Assembly (NCBI GenBank): GCA_964404985.1
Contig: CAYOMD010000006.1
Span: 29,515 to 93,514 of the forward strand
Length of the DNA stretch: 64,000 nucleotides
Origin: Hankyongella sp964404985
GTDB lineage: Bacteria; Pseudomonadota; Alphaproteobacteria; Sphingomonadales; Sphingomonadaceae
Direction: 5' to 3'
Program-made: the position numbers and the translations under genes
The notes under the pieces: model-generated
Told to the model about the DNA's origin: nothing
Seen by the model: the letters and a program-made list of their open reading frames with translations, nothing else
Databases searched by the model: none
Shown here: piece by piece, positions 1-9,208 of the stretch
How the letters are laid out: every line of letters starts with the position of its first letter
Numbering within the stretch: position 1 is the stretch's first letter

Positions 1-1006
1 CTCCGGCCAGCAGTGCCGGGGGCACCGCCTGAAATCGCAGGTCAACCGGCGTCTCGGCGTGGCGCGCGACCCAGCTGTATCCCGCCTGACCAAGGCGCGC
101 GCGCAGGGTGGACGGCAGTTCCGAGCGGCCTGCCAGTGCCATGCCGAGGCGATAGGGCGTCAGCACATATGTCTGCGCCTCCGGTCCGAGCGGCCAATCG
201 ATGTTGACGCCGCGATTGCCGCCACCACCGACGGCAGTGGCCACCTGATCCGCCAGCTGCAGCTCAATCGGGTCCGCTGCTGCACGCTCCCGCAGATCGT
301 CCAGCACCAGGGCGGCCTGCGCGGCGTCGCCCTCCAGTGCGGCGCAGATCGCCCCGAACAGATCCCACTGCGGGTCCGTGAAGATCGCAGGGCCTGTGAC
401 CGTAATCGCACAGAGCGCCGGGATATCGCCGGCCAGCAACTGGGCTTGCGGCGCGACGAAATACGCCAGCCGGGTAAAGCGCTCGACACCCAGCCGGTCC
501 ATGAGACGCTTGGCGGCATGCGCCTCGCCAACCCGCAGCAAGGCAAGCGCTCGGGTCGCCGCGATATCGCCGGTGCTGGCCCCTTTGGGGTCGTCAGCCA
601 TGCTGACCAGCGCCCGGCGCAGCAGAATGTTCATCCAGCGGGATGCAAGCGGTTGCCGGATCGTGCGCAGGACCGTGTTGACCGACTTGGCACCAGAGCC
701 GCGCCAGATGTCGGCTCCCAGCCCGCCTTGCGCCGGGCCAAGCCAGCCGAGCGGCAGCTGTGGGCCGGATGGTGCACGCCGGATCTTTGGCTTGGGGGGC
801 GGGGCCTGTACGGGCAGGGGCGCTGCGTCCGATACAGTCTCCTCGGCCGGAGTTTCAGGCTGGGCAACCCCGGGCAGGGGAGTCGGCGCGACTTCGCTGG
901 CCGGACGTGCGGCAGGCAGCAGAGACTCCGGCGCATCCTGCGCGGAGGCCTGACCGAGCAGAAGAGCGCCAAGAGCTGCCCCGGCGCACAGGGTACGCGC
1001 TCTCAC
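1..1006 (-). CDS. Exported protein of unknown function (3' part beyond window)
   Basis: This minus-strand reading frame stays open from a GTG at 1006 to the left edge, so the C-terminus is missing. The first about 22 residues form a signal peptide (hydrophobic run ending ASA-Q). A Pro/Ala/Glu-rich linker follows to about residue 80. After it comes an alanine- and leucine-rich, probably helical region with repeated 'ALLRVGEAHAAKRLMDRLG'-type helices. The GTG overlaps the stop of the small membrane protein upstream (GTGA), so the two are probably translationally coupled. I recognise no catalytic motif. It resembles the poorly characterised exported proteins of alphaproteobacteria that lie divergent to aroK, but that is only an impression. 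Confidence 0.75.
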   Translation of the reverse strand, partial: MRARTLCAGAALGALLLGQASAQDAPESLLPAARPASEVAPTPLPGVAQPETPAEETVSDAAPLPVQAPPPKPKIRRAPSGPQLPLGWLGPAQGGLGADIWRGSGAKSVNTVLRTIRQPLASRWMNILLRRALVSMADDPKGASTGDIAATRALALLRVGEAHAAKRLMDRLGVERFTRLAYFVAPQAQLLAGDIPALCAITVTGPAIFTDPQWDLFGAICAALEGDAAQAALVLDDLRERAAADPIELQLADQVATAVGGGGNRGVNIDWPLGPEAQTYVLTPYRLGMALAGRSELPSTLRARLGQAGYSWVARHAETPVDLRFQAVPPALLAG

Positions 1007-1143
1007 GCGGGCGATCCGGGGACCGCCAGAGTCTTTTCGATCTGACGGACCGGTGCCGGGCGCTCAGCGACCGCAAAATAAACGGACAGGCCAGCCAGGA
1101 GGACCAGTATGCCTGCCACAACAATCAAACCCAATCGGTTCAT
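1003..1143 (-). CDS. Small single-pass membrane protein, 46 aa
   Basis: A 46-residue ORF starts at ATG 1143. It has an N-terminal transmembrane helix (about residues 4-26, Leu/Val/Gly-rich) and a short charged tail (ERPAPVRQIEKTL). Its TGA overlaps the GTG of the exported protein downstream, which supports real translation and co-expression. It is divergent to aroK. Function is unknown; it may anchor or help export the neighbouring protein. Confidence 0.6.
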   Translation of the reverse strand: MNRLGLIVVAGILVLLAGLSVYFAVAERPAPVRQIEKTLAVPGSPA

Positions 1144-1153
1144 GCCACCAAGA

Positions 1154-1187
1154 CCATGTGTTGAGACCGTCCATGTGTTGAGACCGT
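1154..1187. repeat. Perfect 17-bp tandem direct repeat (two copies)
   Basis: The unit ccatgtgttgagaccgt occurs twice back to back (1154-1170 and 1171-1187). It lies between the divergent small membrane protein and aroK, where promoters should be. An 11-bp inverted match (acggtctcaac) lies near the 3' end of aroK at 1740-1750. It could be an operator pair or a simple slippage duplication. Confidence 0.85.
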
Positions 1188-1217
1188 CGCGCAGCAACTT
1201 GCTGGCCACGACCAGCC

Positions 1218-1793
1218 GTGTATAGCGACAGCCTTGTGACAGACGAAGCAAATCTTGAAGGGCTGCATATTGATCGCCCGCTGGTCCTCGTCGGACTGAT
1301 GGGGGTCGGCAAGACCACGGTCGGCCGGCGGCTGGCGGCCCGCCTGCACCTGCCGTTCGAGGATGCAGACGACGCGATCGAGCAGGCAGCCGGCATGGCC
1401 GTCGCCGATATCTTCGCCTGTTTCGGCGAACCGGAGTTCCGGCGCGGCGAGCAACGGGTGATCGAGCGGCTGCTGCACGGCCAACCGAAAGTGATCGCGA
1501 CTGGTGGCGGTGCCTTCGTGCAGCCGGAGACCCGTGCGATCATCCTGGCGCGCGGCATCGCGATCTGGCTCGATGCAGATATCGAGACACTGGTCGAACG
1601 CACGGCCCGGCGCGATACCCGGCCGCTGCTGCGCAACGGCGACCCGCGCCAGATCCTGAGCGAACTGGCGGAACGCCGGGCACCTTATTATTCGCAGGCT
1701 CCGCTGCATGTGCGCTCGACGGATGGCCCGCACGACGCCACGGTCTCAACGATCATCGGCTTGTTGCGCAATTACCGGAAAGTCCCTGCATGA
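1218..1793 (+). CDS. aroK: Shikimate kinase AroK
   Basis: This P-loop kinase phosphorylates shikimate to shikimate 3-phosphate with ATP in aromatic amino acid synthesis. The 191-aa product has a Walker A motif GLMGVGKT near residues 26-33, the substrate-binding DADDAIE segment, a GGGA loop (TGGGAFV) and the lid/arginine region RDTRPLL. Length is normal. The start is GTG 1218 or in-frame GTG 1236; there is no ATG before the P-loop, so a non-ATG start is certain. The stop overlaps the aroB start (ATGA), as in the usual aroK-aroB operon. Confidence 0.95.
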   Translation: MYSDSLVTDEANLEGLHIDRPLVLVGLMGVGKTTVGRRLAARLHLPFEDADDAIEQAAGMAVADIFACFGEPEFRRGEQRVIERLLHGQPKVIATGGGAFVQPETRAIILARGIAIWLDADIETLVERTARRDTRPLLRNGDPRQILSELAERRAPYYSQAPLHVRSTDGPHDATVSTIIGLLRNYRKVPA

Positions 1794-2893
1794 CGGTCGA
1801 GCTGGTTCCGGTGTCGCTTGGTGCGCGCGGCTACGACATTCATGTCGGCCCGGGGTTGCTGGCGCAGGCCGGCGCGCTGGTCGGCCCGTTGCTGAACCGG
1901 CCAACGGTGGCCGTAGTGACCGATGAGACGGTCGCGCGCCTGCATCTCGATCCGCTCCTGGTCGGTCTGGATGGCATTACGGTGCACCCGATCGTGCTGC
2001 CACCGGGCGAGGCGCGCAAATCCTTCGCCGGGCTGGAACAGCTCTGCGAGGCGCTGCTGGCTGCCGGTATTGAACGCAAGGACACCGTAATCGCACTCGG
2101 CGGCGGGGTCATCGGTGATCTAACCGGCTTTGCCAGCGCTATACTGCGCCGGGGCTGCCGGTTCATCCAGATCCCGACCACGCTATTGGCGCAGGTCGAC
2201 TCCTCGGTGGGCGGCAAGACGGGAATCAACGTGCGCGCCGGCAAGAACCTGGTCGGCGCTTTTCACCAGCCGCGCCTGGTGCTGTGCGATACTGACGTTC
2301 TCGCAACCCTGCCCGCGCGCGAGCGTGCGGCCGGCTATGCCGAGATCGTCAAATACGGCCTGATTGATGACCCGGCCTTTTTCGCCTGGCTGGAGAGCAA
2401 TGGCACCCGCGTGCTGGCCGGCGAGCCCGGCGCCGTGCGTCATGCGGTGGCGACCGCCTGCCGGGCCAAGGCCGCAGTGGTCGCCTCGGACGAGTTCGAG
2501 ACAACCGGCGCGCGCGCGCTGCTGAACCTAGGCCACACGTTCGGCCATGCGCTGGAGGCCGAGGCCGGCTATTCAAGCCGCCTGCTGCACGGGGAGGCTG
2601 TGGCACTCGGCATGGTGCTGGCGTTCGATTTCTCGGTCGCCCAGGGCCTGTGCCCGCCGGAGGACGCTATGCGGGTCCGCGCGCACCTTAGCGCGTGTGG
2701 CCTGCCGGTTGATCTCCAATCGGTTGCCCTCGGGGCGGACGGTGCACGTCTGGTCCAGCACATGGCGCAAGACAAGAAGATGGAGGCCGGCCGGCTGACC
2801 TTCATTCTGGCGCGCGGAATCGGCCTGGCGTTCACCGTACCGGGGGTGGACCTGGTGCGCGTGCGCGCGTTCCTCGATCATCAATGCGCTTGA
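1790..2893 (+). CDS. aroB: 3-dehydroquinate synthase AroB
   Basis: It converts DAHP to 3-dehydroquinate, the second step of the shikimate pathway, using NAD and a divalent metal. The 367-aa protein shows the NAD-binding GGGVIGDLTGF segment (about residues 103-113), the VDSSVGGKTGIN loop, and metal-ligand histidines in GHTFGHALE and LHGEAVALGM. Start and stop are at family-typical positions. It is translationally coupled to aroK by a 4-bp overlap. Confidence 0.97.
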   Translation: MTVELVPVSLGARGYDIHVGPGLLAQAGALVGPLLNRPTVAVVTDETVARLHLDPLLVGLDGITVHPIVLPPGEARKSFAGLEQLCEALLAAGIERKDTVIALGGGVIGDLTGFASAILRRGCRFIQIPTTLLAQVDSSVGGKTGINVRAGKNLVGAFHQPRLVLCDTDVLATLPARERAAGYAEIVKYGLIDDPAFFAWLESNGTRVLAGEPGAVRHAVATACRAKAAVVASDEFETTGARALLNLGHTFGHALEAEAGYSSRLLHGEAVALGMVLAFDFSVAQGLCPPEDAMRVRAHLSACGLPVDLQSVALGADGARLVQHMAQDKKMEAGRLTFILARGIGLAFTVPGVDLVRVRAFLDHQCA

Positions 2894-2948
2894 GCGTGCA
2901 GCACTTCAGCCTACACTGTGATCCTCTGAACAATCGATTGGGTGCGCG

Positions 2949-4259
2949 ATGATCCTTGAGTCCCTGCTGGCGCTATTGCTGGTGATGGCGCTGATCGGTG
3001 TCTCCGCCGTGTTGGCGACCGCCGAGACCGGTATTACCGCCGCCTCCAAACCGCGCCTGTTCCAGCTCGCGCGCGACGGCAACAAGCGTGCCGAGCGGGT
3101 CGCCCCCCTGCTTGACGAGCGGGAGCGGCTGGTCAGCTCGATCCTGCTGGGGTCGACCCTGGTCAATGCCGCGGCAACCGCGCTCACCACCGCGGTTCTG
3201 CAGGCCATCGTGGGGGACGCCGCCGTGCTCTACGCGACCGCACTCATCACGATCCTGCTGCTGGTGTTTGCCGAGGCATTGCCGAAAATTCTCGGGATCG
3301 CCCGCGCCGACAAGGTGGTGATGGCACTGGGGCCGTCAGCAAACCTGCTCTCGCAGATCCTGGCACCGGTCATCCGCCTGGTGCTGGCGACCGTGCGCGG
3401 CACGTTGAGTCTGTGCGGGATCAATGTCGACGAGCGGGATGCCAGCGTCTCCAGCAGCGACGAGATTCGCGGCACCATCGATCTCCACGCGCAGGAAGGC
3501 GGGTTGGGCGGCGAGCACCGGCAGATGCTCGGCTCGATCCTCGATCTTGACGAAGTACTGGTCTCCGATGTGATGGTCCACCGCAAGGCCATCGAGATGA
3601 TCGACCTCGATGACCCGCCGGAGGCGATCGTCCGCATGGCCATCCGCTCCAGCCACACGCGCCTGCCGCTCTATCGTGGCAATCCGGACAATCCGGTGGG
3701 CGTGCTGCACGCCAAGGACCTGATCCGCGCGCTGTCCAAGCGGGGCGCAGAGCCGGAGACGCTGCGCATCGACACCATCATGGGCAAGCCCTGGTTTGTG
3801 CCGAACACGACCACCCTGCGTGAACAGTTGAGTGCCTTCATTGCCCAGCGCAACCACTTCGCGCTGGTGGTCGATGAATATGGCGCGCTGCAGGGTCTGG
3901 TGACGCTGGAGGACATCCTCGAGGAGATCGTCGGCGAAATCGCAGACGAGCACGACCTGCCGACTCCGTCCGGCGTAGAAATCCTCCCCGATGGCAGCCT
4001 GCGGGTCGAGGGGACGGTCGCGATCCGGGAGCTGAACCGGCGGTTCAACTGGACACTCAGCGACCACCAGGCGGCCACCATCGCCGGCCTGGTGATCTAC
4101 GAAGCGCAGGTAATCCCGGTGAAGGGCCAGACATTCGGGTTTTTCGGTTTCACCTTTGAAATCCTGGAGCGGCGGCGCAACCAGATCACCCTGCTGCGAA
4201 TCGTACCTCCGGCCCCGGTGACCGGCCAGACCGTTGACGCTGCTGCCGTCAATCCATAG
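2949..4259 (+). CDS. CNNM/CBS/CorC-family membrane transporter (hemolysin-like)
   Basis: The 436-aa protein has the classic three-part layout of the HlyC/CorC (CNNM/MpfA) family. A DUF21 membrane domain covers about residues 1-175 (start MILESLLALLLVMAL; ATAETG signature). A CBS-domain pair spans about 195-330. A CorC_HlyC domain lies at about 345-425 (DGSLRVEGTVAIRELNRRF). Characterised relatives handle Mg2+ or Co2+ efflux; the 'hemolysin' label is historical. It sits 55 bp after aroB on the same strand and may be co-transcribed. A tRNA-Arg gene follows. Confidence 0.9.
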   Translation: MILESLLALLLVMALIGVSAVLATAETGITAASKPRLFQLARDGNKRAERVAPLLDERERLVSSILLGSTLVNAAATALTTAVLQAIVGDAAVLYATALITILLLVFAEALPKILGIARADKVVMALGPSANLLSQILAPVIRLVLATVRGTLSLCGINVDERDASVSSSDEIRGTIDLHAQEGGLGGEHRQMLGSILDLDEVLVSDVMVHRKAIEMIDLDDPPEAIVRMAIRSSHTRLPLYRGNPDNPVGVLHAKDLIRALSKRGAEPETLRIDTIMGKPWFVPNTTTLREQLSAFIAQRNHFALVVDEYGALQGLVTLEDILEEIVGEIADEHDLPTPSGVEILPDGSLRVEGTVAIRELNRRFNWTLSDHQAATIAGLVIYEAQVIPVKGQTFGFFGFTFEILERRRNQITLLRIVPPAPVTGQTVDAAAVNP

Positions 4260-4272
4260 GACAAAATCGCGT

Positions 4273-4349
4273 GGCTCCGTAGCTCAGCAGGATAGAGCGA
4301 CGGTTTCCTAAACCGCAGGTCGTGGGTTCGAATCCCGCCGGGGCCACCA
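4273..4349 (+). tRNA. tRNA-Arg (anticodon CCT)
   Basis: The acceptor stem GGCTCCG pairs with CGGGGCC. The D-arm is AGCTCAG...GAGC. The anticodon stem-loop is ACGGT-TTCCTAA-ACCGC with anticodon CCT (reads AGG). The T-arm has GGTTCGAATCC. The terminal CCA is encoded (4347-4349). Confidence 0.96.
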
Positions 4350-4670
4350 CCTTTGGAAAATTATTCTTTTATTTTTGACCATGATGACATTTGATGGACT
4401 CGTCATTGCGAGGAGCCGCAGGCGACGCGGCAATCCAGAGGCTTTGATTGTGTTCGCTGGATCGCCACGGCCACTGCGTGGCCTCGCGATGACGAATGGA
4501 TCGTTGTAAAGTCATCCTGCTAGATCTCGCCTTTCAGTATTGTCTAACTTGTTGGCGGCGTTGGGCAAATTGTGCGCCATAAAGACGATTGCATCATGCG
4601 CAGTTTCCATAAGCCCATCAAACGCACGAGCCGTACGTCAGAAGGCCAGCTTGAATCTGGCGTTCAAAGC
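4350..4670. other. Intergenic stretch between tRNA-Arg and the amidohydrolase gene
   Basis: About 320 bp without a credible gene. It starts AT-rich just after the tRNA (run of T/A at about 4358-4376, possibly helping termination). It contains the palindromic element at 4401-4494. The short plus-strand ORF starting at 4572 only overlaps the amidohydrolase gene and is rejected. Confidence 0.7.
4401..4494. repeat. Palindromic interspersed element with 13-bp inverted termini
   Basis: The ends cgtcattgcgagg (4401-4413) and cctcgcgatgacg (4482-4494) are inverted repeats with one mismatch. Inside are gcggcaatccag and ctggatcgccacgg, also complementary. It resembles the widespread 'CGTCATTGCGAGG...' palindromic repeats of proteobacterial intergenic regions. 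No protein is encoded. Confidence 0.75.
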
Positions 4671-5678
4671 TTATCTGCGGTGATGAAGGATGATCTGGTC
4701 TGGAGACAGGCGCAGGAAACGCGCCGCATTGTTGTACAGGATGTCGCGCTTCTGACCCTCGGTCAGGAAGTCGGCCTCCGTAATGCTGGCGAGCGCAATG
4801 GGAATCGAATCAGGCCACACCATCTGGTCACTGCCGAACATGATCCGCTTGCCGTAACCAGCCTGTACAAGGCGCTTGAGGATGCCGTGAAACTCTGCGC
4901 GCGGCACGCCCCAATTGTCGGCAGAGATATCGACGAACACCTGTGGATGGGCGTTCATCAGCATGATCATCTGTTCGACCATCGGCATGCCCGCATGCAT
5001 CACGTACACACGCATTTTCGGATGCCGGACGAGTAGGTCTTCAAGCAGGAGCGGGTCGCCAAGCGCCGCACGATATTTGGGATAAATCCAATACGGTCCG
5101 CCCGGGGCGCCGTAGCCCATGTGGATGCCGACCGGTATGTCTAACCGCTCGGCCATTGCGTAGAACGGCTCCAGCGACGGGTGGTCGGGTGGCAGGCCCC
5201 GATACTGGGGCGTGATCTCAGCGAAGATCTGCGTCTCGCCGCGCTTGACAGCCTCTTCTAGCATGCGGGCATGGGCAGCGGGTGGAGGATTGTCGTCGAT
5301 GAAGAAATTGGCGCCGGGAATGAACCGCGTCGGAGCTGCTGCACGCCATCGGGCGACGACCGGCCCATCGCCCGAGATGACGCCCGCGACAATGTTGTAG
5401 CGATCCATGATGGCAAGGGTCTGGGCGAGCACCGCCGCATCGCTGGACGGCGCTTTCAGCATTCGCTTGCAAATGGCCTGAGCCTTGAAGTCGAACGGCT
5501 GCCCCGGGTCGATGCCCTGCATTTCTATGCCGTCTGCGCCAACGCAGGCCTCAGGTGGCTCGGTTCCGAATTCCGACAAGGACCATGCATGCATGTGCAT
5601 GTCGATTACGGGCGGCAGGCTCTGCGCAAATCCTGCGCCCGGGAGCATTGCCAAAAGGCCAATCAATAGTGATCGCAT
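4671..5678 (-). CDS. Exported amidohydrolase-family (TIM-barrel) metal hydrolase
   Basis: The 335-aa product begins with a signal peptide (MRSLLIGLLAMLPGAGFAQ), so it is probably periplasmic. The mature part is an Amidohydro_2-type barrel. It has the metal-binding HxH in DMHMHAW, further histidines in GIHMGYG and MHAGMP, and a late Asp in MFGSDQM. An AGGGGG ribosome-binding site precedes ATG 5678. The substrate cannot be told from sequence; relatives include 2-pyrone-4,6-dicarboxylate lactonase-like and decarboxylase-like enzymes. It stands alone and is divergent from the glycosyltransferases. Confidence 0.85.
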   Translation of the reverse strand: MRSLLIGLLAMLPGAGFAQSLPPVIDMHMHAWSLSEFGTEPPEACVGADGIEMQGIDPGQPFDFKAQAICKRMLKAPSSDAAVLAQTLAIMDRYNIVAGVISGDGPVVARWRAAAPTRFIPGANFFIDDNPPPAAHARMLEEAVKRGETQIFAEITPQYRGLPPDHPSLEPFYAMAERLDIPVGIHMGYGAPGGPYWIYPKYRAALGDPLLLEDLLVRHPKMRVYVMHAGMPMVEQMIMLMNAHPQVFVDISADNWGVPRAEFHGILKRLVQAGYGKRIMFGSDQMVWPDSIPIALASITEADFLTEGQKRDILYNNAARFLRLSPDQIILHHRR

Positions 5679-5931
5679 GTGTACCCCTACCGTCGGCCAT
5701 ATTATGTATATTAAGCCAAATGCGTACCGCGATTTTCAAATCTCTACAAGCGGGCTGGCGGAAAGCAGCCGGTTCGACATCTGAGCCGAGCCCACTTTTA
5801 GAGTAGCGCTACAGCGTCAACATACTGCTCATCTTCATCGGTCGCGGCCCATCACCACCCCTATTGTGCAGCACAGCCGTAAGTTCGCCACGATTGGCGA
5901 TTAGCGGACATTGGTTTCCTGCCAACCTTGG

Positions 5932-7101
5932 ATGCCGATGCTCGCTCCCCCTGTCTCGCCGCTGTTTGCGCCCACGCTCCGTGTCGCGCTGTTTTCCGGC
6001 AACTACAATTATGTGCGCGACGGCGCGAACCAGAGCCTGAACCGGCTTGTCGCGTTCCTGGAGCGCCACGGGGTGCCGGTGCGTGTGTACTCGCCGACCA
6101 TCGATCCACCGGCATTTGCCCCGGCCGGCACCCTGATCTCGGTGCCGTCCATCCCGGTGCCGCGCCGCCCGGAATATCGCATCGCCCTGGGGCTGCCGGC
6201 GCATATCCGCCGCGACGTCGAGGCCTTCGGGCCGACGCTCATCCACCTCTCCGCCCCGGACCTGCTGGGCTGGGGTGCACTGGCGCTCGCGGAGAAGCTC
6301 GGCATCCCCGCCGTTGCCTCCTTTCATACCCGCTTCGAGACCTACCTGCGCTACTACGGCCTTGGCTGGCTGGAGCCGTTTATCATCGCCCGGCTGCGGC
6401 GCTTCTATGGCCGCTGCCATGCGGTGCTCGCGCCGTCTGAAAGCATGGCGGAGGAAATCCGTGCGCAGGCGCTCTCCAGCAATGTGCGCATCTGGAGCCG
6501 GGGGGTCGACCGCGCGCTCTATCATCCCGGCCGGCGTGACATGGGCTGGCGGCGCAGCCTCGGCATCGCCGACACGGACCTTGCGGTTGCCTTCGTCGGG
6601 CGGCTGGTGCTGGAGAAGGGCCTGGAGGTCTTTGCCGCCACGCTGGACGCCCTGCGCGCGCAGGGCGTGCCACACCGTGCCTTGATCATCGGCGACGGGC
6701 CGGAGCGCGCATGGATGCAGAACCGCCTGCCGGACGCCGTGTTCACCGGGTTCCTGACCGCCGAGGATCTGGCGCGCGCCTATGCCAGCAGTGATGTGTT
6801 CCTGAACCCGAGCATCACCGAGACGTTCGGCAACGTCACGCTGGAGGCCATGGCCTGCGGTGTTCCGGCAGTTTGCGCCGATGCAACCGGCGCGCGCTCG
6901 CTGGTCAATCACGCGCAGACCGGCTTCCTGGTGCCGCCGGCCGAGCCGTTGGGCTTTGTGGCCCCGGTGCGTAGGCTGCTGACGGAACCGGCCCTGCGCG
7001 CGGACATGGCGGCGGCGAGTGTTGCGGTGTCCGCCAATTTCACCTGGGATGCGATCATGCTGGGCGTGGCGGACGCTTACCGCGCGGCACTGCCTGCCTG
7101 A
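5932..7101 (+). CDS. GT4-family glycosyltransferase
   Basis: A cytosolic or membrane-associated GT-B glycosyltransferase of about 389 aa. The N-terminal acceptor domain has the FSGNYNYVRDGANQS glycine-rich loop. The donor-binding half has FVGRLVLEKGLEVF, GDGPERAWM and the retaining E-x7-E signature ETFGNVTLE at about residues 298-306. It looks like mannosyl- or glucosyl-transferases acting on lipids (PimB/MgtA type). Donor and acceptor are not determinable. Start is ATG 5932 or 5938; a TTG at 5911 is less likely. A second GT4 gene follows 85 bp later, so they probably add successive sugars. Confidence 0.88.
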   Translation: MPMLAPPVSPLFAPTLRVALFSGNYNYVRDGANQSLNRLVAFLERHGVPVRVYSPTIDPPAFAPAGTLISVPSIPVPRRPEYRIALGLPAHIRRDVEAFGPTLIHLSAPDLLGWGALALAEKLGIPAVASFHTRFETYLRYYGLGWLEPFIIARLRRFYGRCHAVLAPSESMAEEIRAQALSSNVRIWSRGVDRALYHPGRRDMGWRRSLGIADTDLAVAFVGRLVLEKGLEVFAATLDALRAQGVPHRALIIGDGPERAWMQNRLPDAVFTGFLTAEDLARAYASSDVFLNPSITETFGNVTLEAMACGVPAVCADATGARSLVNHAQTGFLVPPAEPLGFVAPVRRLLTEPALRADMAAASVAVSANFTWDAIMLGVADAYRAALPA

Positions 7102-7186
7102 ACTTGCCCGCGCTTTGGCCTCGCTCTTGCCAGAATTGGCGAGCAAAGATTTAAGATACCGCTAGCCCTGTGAGGTTCCATCCGCC

Positions 7187-8386
7187 GTGAAAATTGTCGA
7201 TGTTGCTGAATTCTATGCCGATATGGGGGGTGGCGTGCGCACGTACATCAACCAGAAGCTGGCAGCGGCAAGCGCGCTCGGCCACGAGGCGGTCATCATC
7301 GCACCCGGCCCGCACGACGCGGAGGAGCACCGCCCGGATGGACGCATCCTCTGGGTCGCCAGCCCGCACGAACCGCTCGACAAGCGCTATTACCGCTTCG
7401 TCGACCAGGAGAAAATCTGGCGCCTGCTCGATGCCGAGCAGCCGGACGTCGTCGAGGGCTCCTCACCCTGGTACGGTGGCCGCGCCGTGGCGCGCTGGCC
7501 TGGCCATGCGCTCAAATCCTTCATCGTTCACCAGGATACGGTTGCGGTCTACCCCCACACCCTGCTCGATCGCTGGCTGAGCACCGGGGCGATCGACACC
7601 CTGTTCGGCTGGTTCTGGGGCTACCTGCGCCGCCTCAACGCCCGTTACGATACCACGATCACCGCCGGCGTCTGGCTGGCGGAACGCCTGCAACGCCATG
7701 GCCTTGATAACGTGACCGCTGTGCCGTTCGGCATCGACAAGTCCCGCTTCTCGCCCAGTCTGCGCGACTCTGCGCTGCGCCGTGAGATGCTGCAGCTGTG
7801 CGGCCTCGACGCCAATGCCACGCTGCTGCTGACCGTCAGCCGGCACCACCCGGAAAAGCGCCTCAGCACGCTGGTCAAGGCGGCGGCGCTGGCCAATGCA
7901 CAGCAACCGGTCGGGCTGGTGATTGTTGGCGACGGCCCGACCCGGGCCTGGACCGAGCGCGCCGCCCGAAGGGTTCCCACCGTACATATCGCGGGCATCG
8001 TGCGGGATCGGCAGAAACTGGCCGGCATGATGGCCAGTGCGGACGCCCTGCTGCATGGCAGTGCTGCGGAAACCTACGGGCTTGGCATCGCCGAGGCCCT
8101 GTGCGCCGGTCTGCCGTTGATTGTGCCGAATCGGGGTGGTGCGGTCGATTTTGCGCACCCGGCTTATGCCGAAGTCTATGCGCCGGGCGATGCTCGCGAC
8201 GCCGCGCGCGCCATTCTGAGGATGGCGGGGCGTGATCGTGCAAGTGCTACCCAGGCGGCACGGGCGGCGGCCATCTCGCGGGTCCAGACCCCGGAGGCGC
8301 ATTTCATGGCGCTGTTCCAGCATTACGCCGATGCCTTGCGTGCCCGTGGGCGCGCGCCGAATCCCGTACTGGTCAGCGCAGCATAA
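7187..8386 (+). CDS. GT4-family glycosyltransferase (second of pair)
   Basis: The 399-aa protein starts at GTG 7187 (GAGG upstream) directly with the N-terminal Rossmann strand and glycine loop (EFYADMGGGVRTYIN). The C-terminal donor domain has SRHHPEKRLSTLV, GDGPTRAW and the E-x7-E motif ETYGLGIAE followed by LPLIVPNRGGA. It differs clearly from the preceding GT4, so they are not recent duplicates. The pair probably assembles a short glycan head group, for example on a glycolipid; that is inference. Confidence 0.88.
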   Translation: MKIVDVAEFYADMGGGVRTYINQKLAAASALGHEAVIIAPGPHDAEEHRPDGRILWVASPHEPLDKRYYRFVDQEKIWRLLDAEQPDVVEGSSPWYGGRAVARWPGHALKSFIVHQDTVAVYPHTLLDRWLSTGAIDTLFGWFWGYLRRLNARYDTTITAGVWLAERLQRHGLDNVTAVPFGIDKSRFSPSLRDSALRREMLQLCGLDANATLLLTVSRHHPEKRLSTLVKAAALANAQQPVGLVIVGDGPTRAWTERAARRVPTVHIAGIVRDRQKLAGMMASADALLHGSAAETYGLGIAEALCAGLPLIVPNRGGAVDFAHPAYAEVYAPGDARDAARAILRMAGRDRASATQAARAAAISRVQTPEAHFMALFQHYADALRARGRAPNPVLVSAA

Positions 8387-8571
8387 TGAGCCTGCGCATG
8401 CGCCGGTTCGGACTGGCAGCAGACAATCGGGCGACCTTGGGGCATGGAAACACCGCTTCGATCAGGATTGTGCACGGCAGGCGAGAGGCCGGTTGTCATT
8501 TGCGCGACTTCGTGCTTGGTCTGCGCAGCGCTCCGCGCGCAGTGTCACCCACCGCCTGACAGGATACCCGA

Positions 8572-9120
8572 TTGGTTCGCCGGCAGCATCTCTTGGCCCT
8601 CGTGGTCTTACTGTTAACGGTTGCCGCTATTCCTGCGCCTCTTGGCGCACAAGCCGATGGGCCCATGTTGATGATGGGCGAAGACAAGGATGTGTGCAAA
8701 ACCGGGGACGGTCCGGCCATCCTGGTGACCATCACGACCCTGAAGGACCGCAAGGGCCAGTTTCGTATGGACCTCTACTCCGACGATCCGGACGCCTGGC
8801 TGGCAGGTAAGAAGAAAACAGAATCTGAAGGCAAAACATTCCGGCGTATCCGCGCCCCGGTGCCGCCGAACGGCACCCCGCAACTGTGCGTGCGCGTCTC
8901 TGGCCCTGGCCGCTATGCGCTGTTCGTGCTGCATGACCGCGACGGCGACGATAAAGTCGGTGTGTTCACGGACGGCTTCGGCTTTTCCCGCAATCCGCGC
9001 CTGAGCTTCGCCAAGCCGAAGATCGCCGCCGTGGTATTTGAGTATCCAGGCGGGGTCTTGCCGCTGGCGATCAATCTGAACTACGCTGGCGGCGTTGGAC
9101 AGAATACAGCCTCTAAATAG
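8572..9120 (+). CDS. DUF2141-family exported protein
   Basis: The 182-aa protein has a signal peptide (leucine-rich, ending PLGAQA). The DUF2141 core follows: QFRMDLYSDDPDAWL, a VPPNGTPQLCVRV strand pair, RYALFVLHDRDGDDKVG and a final GFSRNPRL segment. The DRDGDDK loop looks calcium-binding-like. The start is TTG 8572 with AGGA 8 nt upstream; no ATG exists before the signal peptide. It follows the two glycosyltransferases after 185 bp. Family function is unknown. Confidence 0.85.
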   Translation: MVRRQHLLALVVLLLTVAAIPAPLGAQADGPMLMMGEDKDVCKTGDGPAILVTITTLKDRKGQFRMDLYSDDPDAWLAGKKKTESEGKTFRRIRAPVPPNGTPQLCVRVSGPGRYALFVLHDRDGDDKVGVFTDGFGFSRNPRLSFAKPKIAAVVFEYPGGVLPLAINLNYAGGVGQNTASK

Positions 9121-9208
9121 TCTCTGAGGCGTGTTGCGGGTCGTATCCTATCGTTAATGGACAGCTTTTGTGTTGCGCCGCATGCGGATTCCGGACAAAC
9201 GCGACCGC

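Noticed and set aside
59..1045. Plus-strand ORF of 328 codons at the left edge
   Set aside because: It is the antisense of an open minus-strand frame with a signal peptide and a GTGA-coupled start; its translation is Arg/Gly-rich without domains.
4273..4349. tRNA-Arg as an integration site of a genomic island
   Set aside because: No integrase, no repeat of the tRNA 3' end and no island-like gene content follow it.
5809..7146. Minus-strand ORF of 445 codons over the first glycosyltransferase
   Set aside because: Antisense shadow of a clear GT4 gene; composition rich in His, Arg and Gln, no motif.
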